DNA of 64,000 nucleotides from contig CAITIE010000125.1 of NCBI GenBank assembly GCA_903892355.1, positions 1 through 64,000 on the forward strand, read 5' to 3'. Source of the DNA: an uncultured Pirellula sp. (GTDB lineage: Bacteria > Planctomycetota > Planctomycetia > Pirellulales > Pirellulaceae). The notes beneath the pieces are model-generated. The model was not told where the DNA came from. It was given only the letters and a program-made list of their open reading frames with translations, and did no database searches. Below are positions 1 to 9,500 of the stretch, piece after piece (the stretch's first letter is position 1; each line of letters begins with the position of its first letter). A program made the position numbers and the translations under genes.

Positions 1-14
1 CGGAAGCTTCTATG

Positions 15-100
15 TTGGAATGCTCCCTACTGTGAGTTCGTGGCTACATCGATCGGGCCAAAAGCCGATTGACCACGGATATCACGGATAACACGGATAT
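15..100. repeat. Intergenic repeat with CACGGAT words, copy 1
   Basis: About 86 bases that match, in reverse-complement orientation and with a few mismatches, the segment 5291-5377. The shared part begins with TTGGAATGCTCCCTAC, passes through GGCTACATCG and ends in three CACGGAT words (ACCACGGATATCACGG and following). More ATCCGTG words in the opposite sense occur at about 128-172, so the region could also fold locally. There is no coding sequence in 1-266. The role is unknown. Confidence 0.75.
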
Positions 101-266
101 TGGATTCATCATCACCAAGCACTTCTTCATCCGTGGCCCGCTTCATCCGTGCCATCTGTGTCATCCGTGGTTCATTCCCCAATCTTCATTCGGCTTGACC
201 ACACTGGAACGCCCGAAGAAACCCTGGTAAACAACGCTAACCCAGGGGGAACAGGAAGAAAAAAGC

Positions 267-351
267 GGATGGGGAGGGATTCGAACCCACGGTAGGGAAA
301 CCCTACTCCGGTTTTCAAGACCGGTGCATTAAACCGCTCTGCCACCCATCC
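267..351 (-). tRNA. tRNA-Ser (anticodon UGA)
   Basis: Read on the minus strand, this 85-base segment has a 7-bp acceptor stem (GGATGGG with CCCATCC), a D arm with GGCAGAGCGGTTTAATGC, an anticodon loop TCTTGAAAA giving anticodon TGA, a long variable arm (GTAGGGTTTCCCTAC) typical of class II tRNAs, and a T arm GTGGGTTCGAATCCC. The long variable arm and the UGA anticodon identify serine. CCA is not encoded at the 3' end. Protein frames crossing it are artefacts. Confidence 0.97.
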
Positions 352-622
352 ATTTTTAAAACACCAACGATTTTGTTGGTCGCTCAAGGAAATCTCTTTG
401 AGCGTTGAGCGAAGGGAAGATGGGATCGCATTGGCGCCCTACCCCCTCAGGCCTCCGATTCTACTCGGACTCCCCTCATCCCGCCATATCATCCATAAGG
501 GAGGAAAACCCATGGTTTTTGCGAATACCATTTTTTGGGAATACCGCAAAAATGCTTTCGGGTAAACTAGCGGGCCGCCTTCCAATAAATCCTCCTCCCA
601 ACGCCCTTCGTCCTGACTACGC
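352..622. other. Gap between tRNA-Ser and the HlyIII gene
   Basis: This stretch separates the divergent tRNA-Ser and HlyIII-family gene. It must hold the promoters of both, but no convincing -10/-35 pair could be picked by eye. A short direct repeat of GAATACC with T-rich spacers lies near 521-546. Open frames here show no protein-like features. Confidence 0.4.
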
Positions 623-1270
623 ATGTCAAAACACTGGACCGACGAAAACGCATCCCAAGAACTGGTGAACGCTTGGATTCACGGCATCGGATTCCTCCTG
701 AGCATTCCCGCCGGATTTGCGCTCGCGTACCTCGCCAAAGAATACCGTCCATCCATGATCATCGCCTGCGCTGTCTACGGCGTGAGCTTGTCCGCAATGT
801 ACCTTTTCTCAACCCTTTCCCACGCCGTCCGCGACCCCGAACGTCGACATTTGGTGAGGTCGCTCGATCAAGGAATCATCTACACCCTTATCGCAGGAAC
901 CTTTACGCCGTTCATCTGGGGGGAGATGCAAGGCTGGCCGAGGATAGCGATGCTACTCCTCGTATGGTTTTCTGCCGCCTTGGGATTCTACTCCAAGGTC
1001 CTAGCAAAACATCGGGTCGATAACATGACGGCACTGACCTATGTGCTTTTAGGTTGGGTGCCGGCAATTGTCCTTTTCTGGTCGGTGTCCACGATCTGTT
1101 TTGCATCCATGCTGTTGGGTGGGATTCTTTACACCATCGGTGTCTTGTTCCTTCAAAACGATCACCGCAACTGGTACTTCCACCCGATATGGCATGTCCT
1201 GGTTATCGTGGCCAGCGCGTGTCATTACCTCGGGATCGCATTCTTTGCGGTCCTCCAATGGGATCGATGA
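623..1270 (+). CDS. Hemolysin III / PAQR-family membrane protein
   Basis: A 215-residue integral membrane protein with about seven hydrophobic segments. It shows the family landmarks: an early N-A-W-I-H-G-I-G segment at residues 15-23, the motif S-T-L-S-H-A at about 63-68, and a C-terminal H-P-I-W-H-V-L-V-I-V-A-S-A-C-H-Y segment at about 187-202. Its length matches the YqfA/HlyIII family, which is related to eukaryotic adiponectin receptors. The conserved Ser, Asp and His residues are thought to bind metal in a hydrolase-like site. The true substrate in bacteria is not established, and 'hemolysin' should not be read literally. It starts at an ATG without an obvious Shine-Dalgarno sequence. 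It converges with the FG-GAP lipoprotein gene, 24 bases away. Confidence 0.88.
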   Translation: MSKHWTDENASQELVNAWIHGIGFLLSIPAGFALAYLAKEYRPSMIIACAVYGVSLSAMYLFSTLSHAVRDPERRHLVRSLDQGIIYTLIAGTFTPFIWGEMQGWPRIAMLLLVWFSAALGFYSKVLAKHRVDNMTALTYVLLGWVPAIVLFWSVSTICFASMLLGGILYTIGVLFLQNDHRNWYFHPIWHVLVIVASACHYLGIAFFAVLQWDR

Positions 1271-1294
1271 AAAAAATCCGCCCATCCCATTCGC

Positions 1295-4200
1295 CTAATT
1301 GGTCACTTCATGCACCCCGACCGATTCAATGATTCGGTAACGCCGATCGGGTTGTAGCTGTGTGTACGATTCCTGTTTCCCGGTCGGCCAAGCGATCTCG
1401 ACAGAATCGATCGCTTCAATCGCTCCTAACCCGACGTGCACGATCCGCTCATTGGTTCCATAAAACCCATCCCCCACAGAAACAGGGACAACCCACGCCT
1501 CCGCGCCACTGCGAACGTGGACCATCGCACCGATTGCATCCCGTTCCGAGATGGTCCCCACGATCTCAAACTGAATATGATGATTCTTCGTCGCAGGGGA
1601 ATTGTTTTGGAGCAACGCCGTCGGTCGATCGAGATGGGTGATCGCAAAGTCGAGTCGCCCATCCCGATTAAAATCGATCTGCGTCAAGGAACGCCCGACA
1701 TTATCAACATCAAAATAAGTTCCCGGACTCGGTTTTCGCAACCATTCAAACTTGCCTCGATTGCTACGAAGAACTTGAGGCGGCATCTGCCACGGGGTCA
1801 AAAAGTCGATGTGACCATTGACGGTGATGAAATCCAGCCAGCCGTCATTGTCCAGGTCGGATAATTGGCAACCGAAACTGAGCCACTCCAACGTCGGCTC
1901 TCCTAGCCTCGAAGCGCGAGTACCATCCACAAAGACGCCGGGAGAGGTCTGCAGGTAAAGCGTGCTTACTTCGTACCTAAAATTGGTGACGACAATGTCC
2001 AGCAATCCGTCTCGATTCTGGTCCCCGCACGCAACACCCATGGAGGCTTGTGAGCGTCCTAGCGAGTCGACGGCAACTCCAGCCCGCATCGCAGACTCGA
2101 CCAATTCAAGTTGTCCATCTTCGTTCTTTTGGCTGAGGAGCAAATGATTCGGCGAAACATCATTTGCAAAGAAAACATCGTTTCCATTTTGCTGATCGAT
2201 GTTCGTGACCAATGTTCCGAGCGCGTAACCGTCGACCAAGGATTCGAGCAACGCGGGATCGGCGAGTTCCCACTGGCCATTCCCGCTGCTCAGGAGTATT
2301 CGACTCTTGCCTGGTTCGAACCGTTTCGGATGGCAGAAAAGAGCGTTTGGATTTTGAGGTGTGGGGCACTTGCGGCCGAATACCTCCTCGCCGTTGATGT
2401 AAGCTCCTTGGATGATGTCTGGCAGAGTATCTCCGTTGATGTCGGCTGCTTGAATGGAACTATTCCAAAGCGACCCCGAGGAAGCTTGCGGTAAATGCAT
2501 CTTCTCAAAGGTTCCGTCACCTTGGTTGCGGTACCATTTGATTTCGCCGATATCCGCGATCAGCACGTCCGAAAAACCGTCTTGATCGATATCTGCAACC
2601 CCAGTCCCTTGACCGTAGCCCCGGTCGGAGAGACAGGCAGCGGAAGCCAAATTTTGAAATCGCTTACCCGCGAACGAACGATGGAGTTCCTTTGCGGCAA
2701 AGGCAGGCTTTTCCTTGAGCACAGAATCCCCAGCTTGGGAATGAAACAGATCAGGCCAACCATCTCGATCGTAATCGATCGCAGAAACACCTCCACCGAT
2801 ACCCTCGAGCGTGTACCATCCACGACCTTGTTCCGCTCCATTGTTGTAACTCGTGATGAACCCCAATTCGGCGGCTCGATCCGAAAACCGAATGGGCAAT
2901 GTATCGAGACCGGAACTTGGGCTCGGTGATTCAAGTTCCTTCGATTTGACTTCCTTGGTTTCCGGCAATGGCCACTCAGCGGCAGGGAGTTTCGCCAACC
3001 ACGGCAGCTCCGACTTTTCTCCTGCACGCAGCTTCTTCTGGATTTCGATCAAATCAGCAGTGATCGGCTTTTTTTCGTTGACGAGCAATATGGTATCCCA
3101 CCCAAACGCACCGACCGAGTCCTGCATACGACGATACAAGTCCGCGATTTGAATAAACTCTTCCCGTTTTCCGAGGCCTCGTTGAATCTGCTGCGACAGA
3201 TCCTTGATTCGGATCAAATGCCCCGCCTCAGAGCGTATCTCGAGCGCCAGTTCCTTTTGTCCCATTTCCATCAAGCATTCCGCGAGGGACTGGAGCGAGG
3301 CAAGATGCCGTCGATCCAATTTGAGCGACTCGACAAAGCATCTTGCGGCGCGACGTGGATCCTCCTGCTGAAGCAGCAATCGGCCGTAGATATACCAGTA
3401 TTCAGGATGCTTTTCGTACCCTTCGGGGGGATTCGCAAGCCACTGCGTCATGTCGGAGATACGACCGGTTTCCAAGAGCGACTCGCCATACCAGACCCAC
3501 GGTTCTAGAAGCTCTGGGCGATCCTTAACCATCTTTGCCAACGGATCCATCGCATCGATCCAGCGATCGGCATTGGTCAAGTTACGGAGATCGCCAAGTT
3601 GGCTATACGGTTCCTCCGGCGCGAACTCGATCGCGGCTTTGCGAAGCGGATCGGTTGGGGTAGGTTCGCGCACGTCAATCGAGTTCATCAAATCGGGGGT
3701 GCTAAAATTCCCCATCCGGATCAACCGATCTGTCCAGCGCGACGCTTCCCACCGTCGGCCTTGTGCGTTGTAAATGTCCACCAACAGTCGGATCGCGGGT
3801 GCAGCAGAGGGAAATTTTTTGAGCAAGCCTTTCAACTTCACCTCAGCTTCGGCCAAATTTCCAGTTTGGGCCAACCACTCCGCCAATTGCCCCGTAGCTG
3901 CTGGGCCTGCTTCCGGATCATTGGGATCGATTTTGGACACCATCTGCATGGCACCGGACACGTTGTTCCGCTTCGCCATGATGCGAGCCGCGAGAAACAT
4001 AGCAGGGGCCGATTGAGGACGCTCAACAATCAAGTCCTTAGCGAGTTCCCAAGCTGCATCCGCTTGATCGGCTTGAAGCAACTTCTCAGTCTTCGCGAGC
4101 TTTTCGTCGAACGATATCCCGGAAGTATTTGCGATCGCTGATTGGTCCTCGGATGATGTCGTTTTTGTATCGCTAGCTGACTGCGTCGACAAAGAGCCGG

Positions 4201-4363
4201 ACGGATCATCACCAGGTTCCGGTTTCAATTTCGTGGCATCGCCCCCGCCACAACCACCCAACAATAGAGTTGCGACGGCTAGGCCGACGAGGATTGCTTT
4301 CGACGTATGTGGCACAGCCGATGTTGGTGCAGGAGTTGAAATCAAGGAGAATTGCTGAAGCAT
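1295..4363 (-). CDS. TPR / FG-GAP (VCBS) / ASPIC-UnbV lipoprotein (CRTAC1-like), copy 1
   Basis: A 1022-residue exported lipoprotein. The chosen ATG at 4363 gives a short positive N-region, a hydrophobic stretch and a lipobox L-L-G-G-C; a longer frame to 4486 would bury this signal. After a Ser/Thr/Asp linker come TPR-like helices (about residues 90-440), then FG-GAP/VCBS propeller repeats with calcium-type D-x-D-x-D-G loops (DYDRDGWPD, DIDQDGFSD, DINGDTLPD, DQNRDGLLD, DLDNDGWLD, DFNRDGRLD). It ends in an ASPIC/UnbV domain (VEIAWPTG and following). The architecture suggests a periplasmic or surface beta-propeller binding protein; the ligand is unknown. It is paralogous along its whole length to the gene at 11322-14471. 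Confidence 0.88.
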   Translation of the reverse strand: MLQQFSLISTPAPTSAVPHTSKAILVGLAVATLLLGGCGGGDATKLKPEPGDDPSGSLSTQSASDTKTTSSEDQSAIANTSGISFDEKLAKTEKLLQADQADAAWELAKDLIVERPQSAPAMFLAARIMAKRNNVSGAMQMVSKIDPNDPEAGPAATGQLAEWLAQTGNLAEAEVKLKGLLKKFPSAAPAIRLLVDIYNAQGRRWEASRWTDRLIRMGNFSTPDLMNSIDVREPTPTDPLRKAAIEFAPEEPYSQLGDLRNLTNADRWIDAMDPLAKMVKDRPELLEPWVWYGESLLETGRISDMTQWLANPPEGYEKHPEYWYIYGRLLLQQEDPRRAARCFVESLKLDRRHLASLQSLAECLMEMGQKELALEIRSEAGHLIRIKDLSQQIQRGLGKREEFIQIADLYRRMQDSVGAFGWDTILLVNEKKPITADLIEIQKKLRAGEKSELPWLAKLPAAEWPLPETKEVKSKELESPSPSSGLDTLPIRFSDRAAELGFITSYNNGAEQGRGWYTLEGIGGGVSAIDYDRDGWPDLFHSQAGDSVLKEKPAFAAKELHRSFAGKRFQNLASAACLSDRGYGQGTGVADIDQDGFSDVLIADIGEIKWYRNQGDGTFEKMHLPQASSGSLWNSSIQAADINGDTLPDIIQGAYINGEEVFGRKCPTPQNPNALFCHPKRFEPGKSRILLSSGNGQWELADPALLESLVDGYALGTLVTNIDQQNGNDVFFANDVSPNHLLLSQKNEDGQLELVESAMRAGVAVDSLGRSQASMGVACGDQNRDGLLDIVVTNFRYEVSTLYLQTSPGVFVDGTRASRLGEPTLEWLSFGCQLSDLDNDGWLDFITVNGHIDFLTPWQMPPQVLRSNRGKFEWLRKPSPGTYFDVDNVGRSLTQIDFNRDGRLDFAITHLDRPTALLQNNSPATKNHHIQFEIVGTISERDAIGAMVHVRSGAEAWVVPVSVGDGFYGTNERIVHVGLGAIEAIDSVEIAWPTGKQESYTQLQPDRRYRIIESVGVHEVTN

Positions 4364-4510
4364 GTGAGGATTTTGCCTTCTGAGGAATCCCACTAATGAG
4401 AATCCATCTCCGCGGCAAAATCCAGATGGCTTGATTGAATCAGACGCGATATCGACCTTCATTCCTGGGATCGCATTCCGCAACAATCCGATGAAACAAT
4501 CTAATTTTTG

Positions 4511-5029
4511 TCAGTTTCGATCCGGCGGATTTGAATCGGATCCAGTCGGATCATGGGCCGGAAGGCGGCTGGGCTTGGCATCGATTGCAGAACCAAGGTG
4601 TGCAGAGTCTCGACGAAAACCTCCTTCCAGAGGAACCGACTCTTGAACGCCAGGAGAAACTTCAATTTCCGGCCAGCAATACTTGTACGTCGCTTCATCG
4701 AGATCGTCCACTTGGCTAAAAGCAATCGCGAGCGCACTTTCAGGAGCAACACTCCCGAAGCCCCGCATCATGTAGAGCAACGCTTGAGTCGGCGACATCT
4801 TTGCAGTGGTCAGGCAAAACGTTTTGCGTACCCACTCGCTATCGATCGCAAACTCAGCCTCGACCCACTGCTTCCACGTATTGAATGAGGTCGTTTGCGA
4901 TGTGTGCTGATTGAGCTTTAAATGCAACTGCATAGCTATGCACTCAAGCGCATCTGCAAAATAGGACGCCAGCATGATAAACCGAAGATCCAAATCTTCA
5001 GTCTCTTCGTTCTGCTTCGAGTTCGTCAT
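4511..5029 (-). CDS. Hypothetical protein (172 aa)
   Basis: No family was recognised. The ATG at 5029 is preferred over an upstream in-frame start at 5158, because the extension (rich in basic residues and crossing no conserved segment) looks non-coding. The N-terminal part is helical and moderately hydrophobic (LDLRFIMLASYFADALECIAM); the middle has W-K-Q-W and a pattern suggestive of a small alpha-helical fold; the C-terminal 35 residues are Pro/Ser/Asp-rich. There is no signal peptide. It lies 148 bases upstream of the FG-GAP lipoprotein start on the same strand. It is a plausible lineage-specific gene. Confidence 0.5.
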   Translation of the reverse strand: MTNSKQNEETEDLDLRFIMLASYFADALECIAMQLHLKLNQHTSQTTSFNTWKQWVEAEFAIDSEWVRKTFCLTTAKMSPTQALLYMMRGFGSVAPESALAIAFSQVDDLDEATYKYCWPEIEVSPGVQESVPLEGGFRRDSAHLGSAIDAKPSRLPAHDPTGSDSNPPDRN

Positions 5030-5490
5030 GGTGCATCCTAGCCTACCGGCTTGTTTGATGATCCACTTCCGGCGGTTCCAACTCACTGATGAACGAGTCA
5101 AATCCCATTTGACGCCACGCTGATACTTCGTTGTATCGCTCTGGGTACCAGGAGGCAAGTAATCGGTGAAAATAACGATTCCGTAGAAAGCTCCCTCAGG
5201 GTTTCTCTGGCAACCAGCCCGGTGGGTTGCGCTTCGGTTCCGACAACACGCGTTCAGAAATGCTCTGTGGTGCTCAATGTTTAATCGGTTGTATCCGTGC
5301 TATCCGTGTTATCCGTGGTCAATCGTCTTTTGATCTCGACGATGTAGCCGCGAAGTCACGGTAGGGAGCATTCCAAAACAGGGTCTTCCGTGGTATCGCT
5401 GGATTTCGATTTTGAGGGATTTCGATTTTGAGGAATCAAATCGCAGTCAGGGTTAAATCCTCCCTGAATACCCCATTCCCCCATCGATTC
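5030..5490. other. Gene-free region, 461 bases, with repeats
   Basis: No believable protein frame lies between the hypothetical gene start (5029) and the RNase HII-like stop (5491). The stretch contains the second copy of the CACGGAT repeat (5291-5377) and a 16-base perfect tandem duplication GGATTTCGATTTTGAG at 5401-5416 and 5417-5432. The promoter for the hypothetical gene should lie at its left edge, but no clear motif was seen. Confidence 0.6.
5291..5377. repeat. Intergenic repeat with CACGGAT words, copy 2 (inverted relative to copy 1)
   Basis: The reverse complement of this segment aligns with bases 15-100: TTGGAATGCTCCCTAC, then GTGACTTCGCGGCTACATCG against GTGAGTTCGTGGCTACATCG, then ACGATTGACCACGGAT followed by two more CACGGAT words. 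The two copies are inverted and about 5.2 kb apart, enclosing tRNA-Ser and three protein genes. No transposase or terminal duplication accompanies them. Confidence 0.75.
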
Positions 5491-6510
5491 TCATCGTTCC
5501 CGCCACCATCGCGATGTCGGAATGCCGAGCCTGGACTGTGCTGCTCGGATATCCTCAGCGAATCGCGCTGCATCCACCGCATAACCTGCGGTTGGGCGAA
5601 GTGTCTCACCGACTGCCTCCCGCCAATACCGATTGAGGCGAGCCATCAGCAACTCTCGCAATAACTTTGCGACAAGCGACGATGCGGCTGATGGAAACAG
5701 AGAATCTCCTTGAACCCGAAATTGAATGGTCATCTCGCGACCAAGCCAACGACTTTGGTAGCGACTGCACTGTGAGTTCTCTTCGAGGACATCAAACCAA
5801 ACGGGAGGGTCGGTACAAGCAACCTCCGAATTGGATGAGCATCCTAGGACATGCGACAAGACAGGCGCATAGCGTTTCCGACCACCATGCCTATCGCAAT
5901 AGACTTCGATCCGTTGCACGGAAGCAATGGTTTGGTCATTAGCATTGAAGTACTGGCGGAGGCAATCGGCAATCAACCCGATGGACCATTCGCTCAGCGC
6001 CGTCGATTTGTTGCCAGCCAATTCGACGGAACGATTAAACTCTTCTTCGTCGATAACTCGAGCCTTTAAACCGATGCATTCTAACCCCAGCGACTCGAGC
6101 TTTCGTTTCGCGCGAACTTCGGTCGCGGAGGATGCAACCATGGTAAGCGCATCATCGAAACGAGGAGAATACCATGGTTGCTTTTCGACGCGACAAGCGT
6201 CATCGGGTGCTACGCTATGCAACAACATCGAGGTGCTGGTAGGGGGGGCGCCACAAGGGGCTCTCAGGAAATCGACGCCTGCCATCAAACCATCGAGTCC
6301 AAACCCTGGCTTGTAAATCTTTTTCGAGTCTCCGAGCGGAACAAAATCCGAGCACGGTCTCCAAGGCTCAGCGCGAAACTCTGGGGCGAGTAATTCCATA
6401 CATCCGTCAATCCATTGATCGGAAGGCGCTACCCAGACCGACGCACCGATCACCAACGGCCCCAAATTCGGACCATACCCCGCTTCATCGATTCCAATAA
6501 TCAGCTTCAT
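5491..6510 (-). CDS. RNase HII-like ribonuclease H family protein
   Basis: A 339-residue protein with type 2 RNase H landmarks in order. An N-terminal I-G-I-D-E-A-G-Y-G-P-N-L-G-P-L-V carries the first two acidic catalytic residues (Asp8, Glu9). A central V-Y-C-D-R-H-G-G-R carries the likely third, and a late G-D-S-L-F-P-S-A-A-S-S-L-V-A-K-L-L-R matches the family's S-x-A-A-S-x-x-A-K helix; a P-T-A-G-Y segment follows near the C-terminus. The family removes RNA from RNA/DNA hybrids. It is longer than typical RNase HII (about 200-220 aa), with extra central sequence, so it is a divergent subgroup. The ATG at 6510 is chosen because AGGA lies 4 bases upstream; a TTG at 6528 is also in frame. It sits 14 bases after the 1104-residue gene, probably in one transcript. 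Confidence 0.75.
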   Translation of the reverse strand: MKLIIGIDEAGYGPNLGPLVIGASVWVAPSDQWIDGCMELLAPEFRAEPWRPCSDFVPLGDSKKIYKPGFGLDGLMAGVDFLRAPCGAPPTSTSMLLHSVAPDDACRVEKQPWYSPRFDDALTMVASSATEVRAKRKLESLGLECIGLKARVIDEEEFNRSVELAGNKSTALSEWSIGLIADCLRQYFNANDQTIASVQRIEVYCDRHGGRKRYAPVLSHVLGCSSNSEVACTDPPVWFDVLEENSQCSRYQSRWLGREMTIQFRVQGDSLFPSAASSLVAKLLRELLMARLNRYWREAVGETLRPTAGYAVDAARFAEDIRAAQSRLGIPTSRWWRER

Positions 6511-6524
6511 GGGGTCCTGTTGTA

Positions 6525-9500
6525 TCAAAATCGTCGCTGGTTGGGCTCCGCAGGCCCCCGTTTCTTGGGCTCCCGCTTTTGCTTGACCTCTCCTTGGGGC
6601 GGATTGCTACCGGCCTCCGAGTTCTGTCCTTTCTTCGGCTTGTCACTATTGAACATTTGAAACGGGAGATTGTAGATATCAAAGTTCAGCTTCGGCAGAG
6701 CCGCTGCCTCAGCTCCATCACCGCCATTCCCTTTTGGATTCACCGGTAATGGTTCCATATCGAGATGACCAATCACCACCAGTCGCTCTGGGAGTTGGGT
6801 CAAGTGGACTTGTGAACCGCGAAACCACTCTAGCCAAGGTGCTACATACTCTTTGGGAGGGATCGTGTGGAGCGTGTCGTACCCGATCGTCGAATGTTCT
6901 GCACCCGGTGCGAGATCCAGCTTCTCCGGCCAAGCGGTCGAAATCCAACGTCCCTTTTCAAGCCGATATTCCCCACCCAAGGCGCACTGGAGTTTGGCGT
7001 CGAGCAATTGCTCGACCCGATCCTTTGCAGCCTCAGGAGCGATACCGAGTTGCTGCTGCACGGAATCCAAAAGGAGCAAGTTGCCACGGGTCGTCTGTGC
7101 CGCTTGTCGAAAGCTAAACGTATTGAACCAGGCTGATAGTTTGCTTTTGGAAAGATCCCGAATGGTGGCGCGGGCTTGGGCAAAATCCTCGGCCGGTACA
7201 ATTTTGATCGCCATCGCGCATGTTTCCAAAATCGATCGATCAAACGAGAGAATGCTGAAGCCGCCCATCTGCCATCGCCACAACCCCAGCAGGGACCTAG
7301 AGAATCCCATCAAATCGGGTGGCCCCCCTCCCAAGCCTAAAGGCAGTTGATCCAATACGGCGGGTTTGGGCCAAGCCCCGATATAGGCAGGGAGGGATTT
7401 CAGGATACGCAACGTGGCGATCAGACCTTTGGTCTCCTCGGGCAGTGGGGGCATCAAATCCTTTAAGCCTGCAAAGATAAAATGATCCGGGACCGAGTTC
7501 CTTCGATCCTGAAATCCTCGAAGACGAAATTGGAGGTTGATGACATCGTCGTCCGGCAGATGGACCTGGGTATCCAGCGGGGGGGCGAGCAGCAAACCGA
7601 CCCACCCGTACTTATCACTTCCAAAGGGCGCGATATACCCCTCGATGGCAATTCTCTCCGCTTTGGGAATATCGGGATGCGAGTAACGACGCAGCCCAAA
7701 CATAAGGGGATCGGTTTGTTCCCATTGCCGGGAGTAAAAGTCTGCAGCGGCTCGGTATTCCGCGGCCTCTGCATCGGTGCAATCGACCATAGGTACATCG
7801 GCGATCGGTAAAAAACTACCTCGGCGTCCCCGGGCAGAATCAATCCAGGAATCCCCCATCCGTATCGTCTGCGATCCGTCCGCCCGGACCTGAAACCAAC
7901 CCGGCAAATAATTTTGCTCGATCAGTTGCTCGACCGAGGGCCATCGAGCCTCCCCGTCATCTCGCTTTGCCACAACCGATTCAATACCACCTGCAGGGCG
8001 CAAATCACGGCCAGGCTGAAACCATGTGGCAGGAATCCTGAACCCTTGTTTCTTCTCCGAAGCCGCAATCATCGTTGCCGTATCGATTGTCTCAATAGCT
8101 GCAGTGGCTCGAAGGCGGCGTCGCAATTCAATTTGGTAATGCGGTGAAATAAGGTTTCTGAAAAACGGCGACGAAAAATACGCGAACACGTCGTATTTGT
8201 TGTCGATCGGCATCATCAATCGCGCGAAACGAAATGCTGGTAGGGATGCCAACGATTCTTTGCTTCGCTGAACCTGAATGAATCGCTTAGCCAACTCTTG
8301 GCTTGTGGTTACAAAAAGGTAAGGGTCCGCCTCCACCACAAACGATCGGACCTGATTATCGGGCGTGCTCAAAAAAGAGACTTGGCTACCCTCGATTTCC
8401 AGGGTTTGCAATTTACAACCTTGATCGGCCAACCGTTGGCGTGTGGCCTCGCGTTCTTGTTGGAACGACGAGCGAAGCAGATCCAAATTGCGGGCTTCGA
8501 AAACCACCCCCATCGTTGGTCCTTCTTGGAGGTACAAGTCATAGCCGATGAAAGCCATATCGGAAATGACGGCATCACCGAAGAGCTTGCTGACGTAATT
8601 CATCTTTGTATTGAGCATTCGCTCTGCACGCTGGTTCGTTTCGTAATTGAAACCGCGAAGAAGTGCTAATTGAGCGATATCGCCCCCTCGAGATTGCGAA
8701 AGTTGCTGGAACCAAAGGTAGTTCGCAAAGGACCCGAAACGGATATACAAACACTCTGGAGGTACCACGTTCGCGATGGGTTCGATGGGAATCGCATCGA
8801 TCGATTTACCGTCGACCGAATCCGGAAGCGGGGCGTCTTTCCAGCGCGGTGGACTCGGGATGGCCACATTGGCTTTGTTGGATGAGATGCTCAGCGACAA
8901 TTGCTCCTGCCGCAATTGGTCCCTAAGCGACTCAGTGCCAGCGATAAGCGACATGGTTGGGAGTGGATCCGTTTGTTTGCTCGAGGGTTTCGTCTTGGCC
9001 TTGAGCAGTTCCGGCACATCGAATCCGAATCGGACGCCGAGCATGTTGATCAAATACCGCTCGATCAACGTTGGATAGTCGCTTCGATCGATTTGGCGTT
9101 GGCATTGTTGAAGCATGCCAGTCCACCATTCTTGTAGTGGGACCCGAAAACGTTTTGGTGCTTCCGAAGCACCCAAGACCGCCGGCACTACCGTAACCTC
9201 ACGCTCGATCTCACCCGACAAAGTGATCTGAAGTGGGGCGGCGCCGACAAACAGAAAGTGGATGAGCACATACTCCGGTGGATTGATGTGTTCGCGAACA
9301 CGCTCCAAAGCGTCCTTGAGTCGCTTGAGCAACGCACCGCCACCCGGTCGAAATGCTCCCTTACGATCGGCCGGCCCTTCCGGTTCCGGATCGATCGATC
9401 GAATCTCGACCGCGGGGTAGAGGATGCGATCATTGGCCTCGTGGACAAGGACTCGAACTGTGGCATCGGCAGCAATCTGACCTGCAGGAATAACGACGTA

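Noticed and set aside
172-387. Minus-strand 71-codon frame over tRNA-Ser
   Set aside because: It is the translation of the tRNA-Ser gene, a well-known annotation artefact.
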